Shown here: piece by piece, positions 1 through 11,278 of the stretch
Layout: each line of letters starts with the position of its first letter
Position numbering within the stretch: position 1 is the first letter of the stretch
Assembly: GCF_041734735.1 (NCBI RefSeq)
Contig: NC_134889.1
Location: forward strand, 880,001-944,000
Source of the DNA: Babylonia areolata
Taxonomy: Eukaryota > Mollusca > Gastropoda > Neogastropoda > Buccinidae
Length of the DNA: 64,000 nt
Direction of reading: 5' to 3'
Position numbers and translations under genes: made by a program
Notes under the pieces: generated by a model
Database searches by the model: none
Seen by the model: only the letters and a program-made list of their open reading frames with translations
Told to the model about the DNA's origin: nothing

Positions 1-263
1 AATACAAACACAAATCTTAATTCAACTTTACAGCAGTCACACACACACAAAACTAATGATAAAAAAGAAGAATAAACCTGGTGACAGAAAGAAAAACAAA
101 ACAAAAAACAATGGTCAGGGTACTATACAAATTCAGGTTTGTTTCAACTGATGCATGCACATGATACAGCAAAACACGCTCACACAAACAACACACACAC
201 ACAAACACACACACACACAAACAAACAATACACACACACACACACACTAAATCTACAACTGAC

Positions 264-339
264 CGTTTGTCCCTCCAGTGGTAGCAGATAGGCCAACTTA
301 GCTTGCATGGCCTGTACAGGTAGAGACAGGAAATTCTCC
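264..339 (-). CDS. TDRD5/7-like: TDRD-like exon 11: Tudor C-terminal helix region
   Basis: The exon encodes [20 protein letters not shown] and PLEGQT (aa 663-688). This matches the helix after the Tudor barrel ('F..LP.QA...LA...P'). The acceptor is gtgtgcag|GGAGAA and the donor is ACG|GTCAGT at 263. Further exons must lie outside the window. Confidence 0.82.
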
Positions 340-3300
340 CTGCACACAAACCCCACACCCCACACATCAAACAATAACAATAATGAGAAGAAGACTGATA
401 ATAATAATAATAATAAAATAAGAATAAGTACTAATAATAATTCTCCACACAATGACTAGTGTCCATCATAAATTGGTACAAACCTATGGCCTCCAAAATG
501 AAACAAAAGCTTCGTTATCTTCATGGCCGACATGACCATGACACAACAGAAATAACAAAAGGCTGTATAGGGTTTCACCAGCAATGGGTGTCCCATACTG
601 ACATCAAAAAGGGCTGTATAGGGTTATAACCAGTGTCCCATACTGACATCAAAAAGGGCTGTACAGGGTTATAACCAGTGTCCCATACTGACATCAAAAA
701 GGGCTGTACAGGGTTATAACCAGTGTCCCATACTGACATCAAAAAGGGCTGTACAGGGTTATAACCAGTGTCCCATACTGACATCAAAAAGGGCTGTACA
801 GGGTTATAACCAGTGTCCCATACTGACATCAAAAAGGGCTGTACAGGCTTATAACCAGTGTCCCATACTGAGATCAAAAAGGGCTGTATAGGGTTATAAC
901 CAGTGTCCCATATTGACATCAAAAAGGGATGTATAGGGTTATAACCAGTGTCCCATACTGACATCAAAAAGGAATGTATAGGGTTATAACCAGTGTCCCA
1001 TACTGACATCAAAAAGGGCTGTACAGGGTTATAACCAGTGTCCCATACTGAGATCAAAAAGGGCTGTATAGGGTTATAACCAGTGTCCCATACTGAGATC
1101 AAAAAGGGCTGTATAGGGTTATAACCAGTGTCCCATACTGAGATCAAAAAGGGCTGTACAGGGTTATAACCAGTGTCCCATACTGACATCAAAAAGGGCT
1201 GTACAGGGTTATAACCAGTGTCCCATACTGACATCAAAAAGGGCTGTACAGGGTTATAACCAGTGTCCCATACTGACATCAAAAAGGGCTGTACAGGGTT
1301 ATAACCAGTGTCCCATACTGACATCAAAAAGGGCTGTACAGGCTTATAACCAGTGTCCCATACTGACATCAAAAAGGGCTGTACAGGCTTATAACCAGTG
1401 TCCCATACTGAGATCAAAAAGGGCTGTATAGGGTTATAACTAGTGTCCCATACTGACATCAAAAAGGGCTGTACAGGGTTATAACCAGTGTCCCATACTG
1501 ACATCAAAAAGGGCTGTATAGGGTTATAACCAGTGTCCCATACTGACATCAAAAAGGGCTGTATAGGGTTATAACCAGTGTCCCATACTGACATCAAAAA
1601 GGGCTGTATAGGGTTATAACCAGTGTCCCATACTGACATCAAAAAGGGCTGTACAGGGTTATAACCAGTGTCCCATACTGACATCAAAAAGGGATGTATA
1701 GGGTTACAACCAGTGTCCCATACTGACATCAAAAAGGGCTGTACAGGGTTATAACCAGTGTCCCATACTGACATCAAAAAGGGCTGTACAGGCTTATAAC
1801 CAGTGTCCCATACTGAGATCAAAAAGGGCTGTATAGGGTTATAACCAGTGTCCCATATTGACATCAAAAAGGGATGTATAGGGTTATAACCAGTGTCCCA
1901 TACTGACATCAAAAAGGGCTGTATAGGGTTATAACCAGTGTCCCATACTGACATCAAAAAGGGCTGTACAGTGTTATAACCAGTGTCCCATACTGAGATC
2001 AAAAAGGGCTGTATAGGGTTATAACCAGTGTCCCATACTGAGATCAAAAAGGGCTGTATAGGGTTATAACCAGTGTCCCATACTGAGATCAAAAAGGGCT
2101 GTACAGGGTTATAACTAGTGTCCCATACTGACATCAAAAAGGGCTGTACAGGGTTATAACCAGTGTCCCATACTGACATCAAAAAGGGCTGTACAGGGTT
2201 ATAACCAGTGTCCCATACTGACATCAAAAAGGGATGTATAGGGTTACAACCAGTGTCCCATACTGACATCAAAAAGGGCTGTACAGGGTTATAACCAGTG
2301 TCCCATACTGACATCAAAAAGGGCTGTATAGGGTTATAACCAGTGTCCCATACTGACATCAAAAAGGGCTGTATAGGGTTATAACCAGTGTCCCATACTG
2401 ACATCAAAAAGGGATGTATAGGGTTACAACCAGTGTCCCATACTGACATCAAAAAGGGCTGTACAGGGTTATAACTAGTGTCCCATACTGACATCAAAAA
2501 GGGCTGTATAGGGTTATAACCAGTGTCCCATACTGACATCAAAAAGGGATGTATAGGGTTACAACCAGTGTCCCATACTGACATCAAAAAGGGCTGTACA
2601 GGGTTATAACCAGTGTCCCATACTGACATCAAAAAGGGCTGTATAGGGTTATAACCAGTGTCCCATACTGACATCAAAAAGGGCTGTACAGGGTTATAAC
2701 CAGTGTCCCATACTGACATCAAAAAGGGCTGTACAGGGTTATAACCAGTGTCCCATACTGACATCAAAAAGGGATGTATAGGGTTATAACCAGTGTCCCA
2801 TACTCACATCAAAAAGCAGATAGTAGCAGGGTCCACTGGAACACTGTTTCCATAATCCACATAGTACACCTGGAACACACAGCATCATCAGCATGAAACC
2901 TGGTCACTGATTCACAACTCTGAGTGTGTATCCACATAGTACACCTGGAACACAGGATCATCAACATGAAACCTGGTCACTGATTCACAACTCTGAGTGT
3001 ATCCACATAGTACACCTGGAACACACAGCATCATCAGCATGAAACCTGGTCACTGATTCACAACTCTGAGTGTGTATCCACATAGTAACCTGGAACACAG
3101 CATCATCAGCATGAAACCTGGTCACTGAGTCACAACTCTCAGTGTGTATCCACATAGTACACCTGGAACACAGCATCATCAGCATGAAACCTGGTCACTG
3201 AGTCACAACTCTCAGTGTGTATCCACATAGTACACCTGGAACACAGCATCATCAGCATGAAACCTGGTCACTGATTCACAACTCTCAGTGTGTATCAACA

Positions 3301-3785
3301 TAGTACACCTGGAACACAGCATCATCAGCATGAAACCTGGTCACTGAGTCACAACTCTCAGTGTGTATCCACATAGTACACCTGGAACACAGCATCATCA
3401 GCATGAAACCTGGTCACTGAGTCACAACTCTCAGTGTGTATCCACATAGTACACCTGGAACACAGCATCATCAACGTGAAACCTGGTCACTGAGTCACAA
3501 CTCTCAGTGTGTATCCACATAGTACACCTGGAACACAGCATCATCAGCATGAAACCTGGTCACTGAGTCACAACTCAGTGTGTATCCACATAGTACACCT
3601 GGAACACAGCATCATCAGCATGAAACCTGGTCACTGAGTCACAACTCTCAGTGTGTATCAACATAGTACACCTGGAACACAGCATCATCAGCATGAAACC
3701 TGGTCACTGAGTCACAACTCTGTGTATCCACATAGTACACCTGGAACATAGAAACATCAACGTGAAACCTGGTCACTGATTCACA

Positions 3786-3817
<32 letters not shown>

Positions 3818-4873
3818 GAACCTGCAGGAACCTCAACATTAAATCTGGTCACCTGGTCCAGACAGCTGATGTGAGGTGAGCAGAAAAGGAAGGTGGCAGA
3901 ATGCTGCCAACACAGTGTCTGTGAGGGTGTGGGTTTGAATCCCACTCTCCCCCTTTCTCCAAAGTTGGACTGGAGAATCAAACTGAGCATCTAGTCATTC
4001 AGATAAGACCATAAACCTAGGTCCTGTATGCAGCACACACTCTACACTTTGAAAACAACCCGTGGCAACATAAGCCTTGTCCTCTGGCAACATTCTGAAG
4101 ACAAAAAATCCACTCTGATAGGTACACAAATATGTCAACATGCACTCAAGGCCTGACTAGGCTGGTTAGGTTGTGCTTCTGGTCAGGCATCCACCTTGTA
4201 CATGTGGTGCAGAGTATATGGATATATGGGAAGGCAGTGACGTCTCCTGAAGAAAGTGGAAGTGAAAACAGGGCTCACCAGGACTTTTCCCTGGGAGGTG
4301 CCGGTGATGATGGCGCGGTGCCAGTTGTCGTCCTCATACAGCGCGGCACACACCTGGCCGTGAACCATCAGATGGGGGGGCATCCGGTACTTGGCGGCAT
4401 TCACGGAGTACTCCTCCCTGCACACAGCACACACAGACATGTAGACACAAATACAACACACACACACAGACATGTAGACACAAATACAACACACACACAC
4501 ACACACACACACACAGGTAGACACAAATACAACACACACACACACACACAGACATGTAGACACAAATACAACACACACACACAGACATGCAGACACAAAT
4601 ACAACACACACACACAGACATGTAGACACAAATACAACACACACACATACATAAACAGAACACACACATACACAAATAGTACACACACACACATACACAA
4701 ATAGAACACACACACATACATAAACCAAACACACACACACACATACACAAACACACACATACACAAATAGAATACACACACACATACACAAATAGAACAG
4801 TACACATACACATACACAAACAGAACACACACACACATGAATAGAACACACACACACATGTATATACAAACAG

Positions 4874-4911
<38 letters not shown>

Positions 4912-7842
4912 CATGCACACACACACTCACACACACACACACACACAACATTCATACACACATACACAAACAGGAAAGCACACATACACATTACACATAT
5001 ACCATACAGGTACTCACACAGATTCACAGACACACACACAGGGGCATACACACACACAGGCACACACACACAGAGGCATACACACACACATACACACACA
5101 CACATTACACATATTTTGTATTTTGTATTCCTTTTTATCACAACAGATTTCTCTGTGTGAAATTCGAGCTGCTCTCCCCAGGGAGAGCGCATTGCTACAC
5201 TACAGCGCCACCCTTTTTTTTTTGTATTTTTTCCTGCGTGCAGTTTTATTTGTTTTTCCTATCTAAGTGGATTTTTCTACAGAATTTTGCCAGGAACAAC
5301 CCTTTTGTTGCCATGGGTTATTTTACATGCGCTAAGTGCATGCTGCACACGGGACCTTGGTTTATCGTCTCATCCGAATGACTAGCATCCAGACTACCAC
5401 TCAAGGTCTAATGGAGGGGGAGAAAATATTGGCGGCTGAGCCGTGATTCGAACCAGCGCCCTCAGATTCTCTCGCTTCCTAGGCGGACGCGTTACCTCTA
5501 GGCCATCACTCCACTCCACTACCATACAGGTACTCACACAGATTCACACACACACACACAGGGGCATACACACACACAGGCACACACACACAGAGGCATA
5601 CACACACACACACACACAATGAAAATGTGGCACTCTTGATAAAAGAAAATAGGACACTGTTAGGAAGTAAAATGCTACAAAACAGACTCCTACTGAAGTG
5701 GCACCCTTTGTAACAAAGTGGTGCACCGTAACATGTGACACATGTGTAACATTTCCTAGAGACATCCCTTTTAACAAAGTGAAGTACCATTACAGTGTGA
5801 CACTGCTCAACATTTCCTTCCATGAAAAACCCCACTTCCACAACTTCCTCAGCAACCAGGAAGGTTGTTTTCGTTTTTCCTTTTGTTCCCAAGGGGCAGA
5901 AACATGTCTAGATAGAATTCAAATAACTTGTGGCTTCACTGTCTACACTCTGATAGTCTGACATGTACTGATACAATCCAAGTAATGTGTGGCTTTACTG
6001 TCTACACTGATAGTCTGATATGTACTGATACAATCCAAATTATGTGTGGCTTTACTGTCTACACTCTGATAGTCTGACATGTACTGATACAATCCAAGTA
6101 ATGTGTGGCTTTACTGTCTACACTGATAGTCTGATATGTACTGATACAATCCAAATTATGTGTGGCTTTACTGTCTACACTGATAGTCTGATATGCTCTT
6201 GATAGTCTGACATGTACTGATACAATCCAAGTAATGTGTGGCTTTACTGTCTACACTGATAGTCTGATATGTACTGATACAATCCAAATTATGTGTGGCT
6301 TTACTGTCTACACTGATAGTCTGATATGTACTGATACAATCCAAATAACTTGTGGCTTCACTGTCTACACTCCGATAGTCTGACATGTACTGATACAATC
6401 CATATAATGTGTGGCTTCACTGTCTACACTCCGATAGTCTGACATGTACTGATACAATCCAAGTAATGTGTGGCTTCACTGTCTACACTCACAGTCTGCA
6501 TTAATTTTCTGGTGTCTTGAGGACAAGAAGATAATAAAACAAATAAAAAATATTTGTCCCCCCAAATTTCTACTTGCTCTCAGCATACATGTTGTCAAAT
6601 TCAGCACTCGTTGCCAGAATCAGCACATTCCCTATACCAGCACACATGCTGCCAAAATCAGCACGTTCCCTATACCAGCACACATGTTGCCAAAATCAGC
6701 ATGTTCCCTATGCCAGCACACATGTTGCCAAAATCAGCATGTTCCCTATGCCAGCACACATGTTGCCAAAATCAGCACATTCCCTATACCAGCTCACATG
6801 TTGCCAAAATCAGCACGTTCCCTATGCCAGCCACAAGTTGCCAAAATCAGCACATGTTGCCAAAATCAGCATATATTCCCATTACCAACACAATTGTCAC
6901 CTACCACAGCACACATTGCCTAAAGCAGCACACACAGCCTTAAGCAGCACATAATTGTGTTGCCAAAATCAGCACAGTCCCTAAACAAGCACAAATGTTG
7001 CCTAAAGCAGCACACAGTCACCTAAAGCAGTACATAAGTTCCCCCAAATCAGCACAAAAGCTGCCTACTCACTCCAGACAGTCCATGAGGTCGTCCAGGC
7101 AGCCAATGGTGGATCGGTTTTGAACCCAGAACAGGTTGGGGCTGACCACGTTGGACACGTGCACCTCGCAGCCCCCGCCCTTCTCCATCCCCTTCAGGGC
7201 AGCCGGGGGATAGCACAGCCCAGGGCCCACCACTCCAGGGGGCACGCTCTGCTGCTTCACCTGCACAGCCTGCAACATGGCCTCCCCTGCAGGTAACAAC
7301 CATCATGACAACCTTTATACTCTTCTGCTTCACCTGCAACATGGCCTCCCCTGCAGGTAACTACCATCATGACAAACTTTATACTCTTCTGCTTCACCTA
7401 CAACAGGGCCTCCCCTGCAGGTAACTACCATCATGACAACCTTTATACTCTTCTGCTTCACCTGCAACATGGCCTCCCCTGCAGGTAACTACCATCATGA
7501 CAACCTTTATACTCTTCTGCTTCACCTACAACATGGCCTCCCCTGCAGGTAACTACCATCATGACAACCTTCATACTCTTCTGCTTCACCTACAACATGG
7601 CCTCCCCTGCAGGTAACTACCATCATGACAACCTTCATACTCTTCTGCTTCACCTACAACAGGGCCTCCCCTGCAGGTAACTACCATCATGACAAACTTT
7701 ATACTCTTCTGCTTCACCTACAACAGGGCCTCCCCTGCAGGTAACTACCATCATGACAACCTTTATACTCTTCTGCTTCACCTACAACATGGCCTCCCCT
7801 GCAGGTAACTACCATCATGACAACCTTTATACTCTTCTGCTT

Positions 7843-7894
<52 letters not shown>

Positions 7895-10800
7895 CGTGTG
7901 TGTGTACATGTACACATTCCAAGTTCAATATCCAACCTTTTTCTCCATGCACAGGCAAAGTCTTGAAAGCATGTATGTAATCAATGAAAAGAATAAGGCA
8001 GTAACAACTCCAGTCTGTCAGCAGTGGAGAAGAGGAATTAATCCTACCCCCTGTGCTCCACACCCTAACACAATCACTCTGTTCACCGCAGATCCTTTTC
8101 ATCACTGCCCACAGCTACTGCACTGTGGACAGGAAACTGACAGCAATGATCCTACATTATATAGTGCTCTCAACCAGCACATAGCATTTTGCAGCAATAC
8201 GACTGACGCAATTACAACATAAACACACCACTACAAACACCACACACACACACACAGCCACCTGACCCCTTACAGACAGCCCAGACAAAGACACTAACAA
8301 CCCAGTGACCAGACCAGCACAGCACGTAACTCACATGATGCGGGTGGGGCTTGTACTCGTCCTTCAGGAGGTCAAATCTTCGTATGTCTAGGCCCGGCTT
8401 GTGCACCCCCACCAGGCGTGTCGATTCTGGTGACATACCTTCTACATACATGCTCTGTAAACATCACCTTCACACATACCTTCTACATACATGCTCTGTA
8501 AACATCACCTTCACACATACCTTCTACATACATGCCCTGTAAACATCAGCTTCACACATACCTTCTACATACATGCCCTGTAAACATCCAGCTTCACACA
8601 TACCTTCTACATACATGCTCTGTAAACATCAGCTTCACACATACCTTCTACATACATGCTCTGTAAACATCCAGCTTCACACATACCTTCTACATACATG
8701 CTCTGTAAACATCCAGCTTCACACATACCTTCTACATACATGCTCTGTAAACATCCAGCTTCACACATACCTTCTACATACATGCTCTGTAAACATCCAG
8801 CTTCACACATACATGGCTCTGAATACATCCAGCTTCACACATACATGGCTCTGCACACGGCACCTCAGTTTATCATCTCATCCAAATGACTAGCTTCCAG
8901 ACCACCAATCAACATCTAACAGAGAAGGAGAAACTTCGCCCAGTGTGGCATTCCATTCCGTACCCTGACATTCTATCGCTGCCCAGGCAGACGCATTACC
9001 ACTTGGCCACCACACCACACTCACTCTTCTGACAGCCACAGTGCCAGTGAAGCAGTGAGTCAGGAGGGACACACTAGGTCACCACACCACACTCACAGGG
9101 AAAACTGACAGCCACAGTGCCAGTGAAGCAGTGAGTCAGGAGGGACACAGTGGGTCACCACACCACACTCACAGGGAAAACTGACAGCCACAGTGCCAGT
9201 GAAGCAGTGAGTCAGGAGGGACACACTGGGTCACCACACAACACTCACAGGGAAAACTGACAGCCACAGTGCCAGTGAAGCAGTGAGTCAGGAGGGACAC
9301 AGTGGGTCACCACACAACACTCACAGGGAAAACTGACAGCCACAGTGCCAGTGAAGCAGTGAGTCAGGAGGGACACACTGGGTCACCACACCACACTCAC
9401 AGGGAAAACTGACAGCCACAGTGCCAGTGAAGCAGTGAGTCAGGAGGGACACACTGGGTCACCACACAACACTCACAGGGAAAACTGACAGCCACAGTGC
9501 CAGTGAAGCAGTGAGTCAGGAGGGACACACTGGGTCACCACACCACACTCACTCTTCTGACAGCCACAGTGCCAGTGAAGCAGTGAGTCAGGAGAGAGTC
9601 AGGAGGGACACAGTGGGTCACCACACAACACTCACAGGGAAAACTGACAGCCACAGTGCCAGTGAAGCAGTGAGTCAGGAGGGACACACTGGGTCACCAC
9701 ACCACACTCACAGGGAAAACTGACAGCCACAGTGCCAGTGAAGCAGTGAGTCAGGAGGGACACACTGGGTCACCACACCACACTCACAGGGAAAACTGAC
9801 AGCCACAGTGCCAGTGAAGCAGTGAGTCAGGAGGGACACACTGGGTCACCACACCACACTCACTCTTCTGACAGCCACAGTGCCAGTGAAGCAGTGAGTC
9901 AGGAGGGACACAGTGGGTCACCACACCACACTCACAGGGAAAACTGACAGCCACAGTGCCAGTGAAGCAGTGAGTCAGGAGGGACACACTGGGTCACCAC
10001 ACCACACTCACAGGGAAAACTGACAGCCACAGTGCCAGTGAAGCAGTGAGTCAGGAGGGACACACACCCCACCATGTGAGCAGCCTACCTTTGCCGTTGT
10101 ACTTGAGAACCAGCACGTCCTGCTCGGCCAGAAAGAACAGCAGGCTGACCATGTCTGGCTGACCGTAAGCCTGGGGGTCCAACAGGCGCCCCGTCATCTC
10201 CTGCACACACACACACAGCTGTCATCTCCTGCACACACACACAGCTGTCATCTCCTGCACACACACACAGCTGTCATCTTCTGCACACACACACACAGCT
10301 GTCATCTCCTGCACACACACACACACAGCTGTCATCTCCTGCACACACACACACACACACACAGCTGTCATCTTCTGCACACACACACACAGCTGTCATC
10401 TTCTGCACACACACATACACACACACAGCTGTCATCTTCTGCACACACACACACAGCTGTCATCTCCTGCACACACACACACACACAGCTGTCATCTTCT
10501 GCACACACACACACAGCTGTCATCTTCTGCACACACACATACACACACACAGCTGTCATCTTCTGCACACACACACACAGCTGTCATCTTCTGCACACAC
10601 ACATACAGCTATCATCTCCTGCACACACACACAGCTGTCATCTCCTGCACACACACACACAGCTGTCATCTCTCCACACACACACACACACAGCTGTCAT
10701 CTTCTGCACACACACACACACAGCTGTCATCTTCTGCACACACACACAGCTATCATCTCCTGCACACACACACAGCTATCATCTCCTGCACACACACACA

Positions 10801-11186
10801 GCTGTCATCTCCTGCACACACACACACAGCTGTCATCTCTGCACACACACACACACACAGCTGTCATCTTCTGCACACACACACACAGCTGTCATCTTCT
10901 GCACACACACACACAGCTATCATCTCCTGCACACACACACACACACAGCTGCCATCTCCTGCACACACACACACAGCTGCCATCTTCTGCACACACACAG
11001 CTGTCATCTTCTGCACACACACACAGCTGTCATCTTCTGCACACACACACACACACACACAGAGCTGTCATCTTCTGCACGCACACACACACACACACAC
11101 ACAGCTGTCATCTTCTGCACACACACACACACACACAGCTGTCATCTTCTGCACACACACACACACACACACAGAGCTGTCATCTT

Positions 11187-11230
<44 letters not shown>

Positions 11231-11240
11231 CTGTCATCAT

Positions 11241-11278
<38 letters not shown>

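Noticed and set aside
575-2767. 730-codon open frame of 15-residue repeats ([15 protein letters not shown])
   Set aside because: It is the translation of the 45-bp array, whose period is a multiple of three. It lies within an intron of the TDRD gene, has no unique domain, and ends at the array edges.
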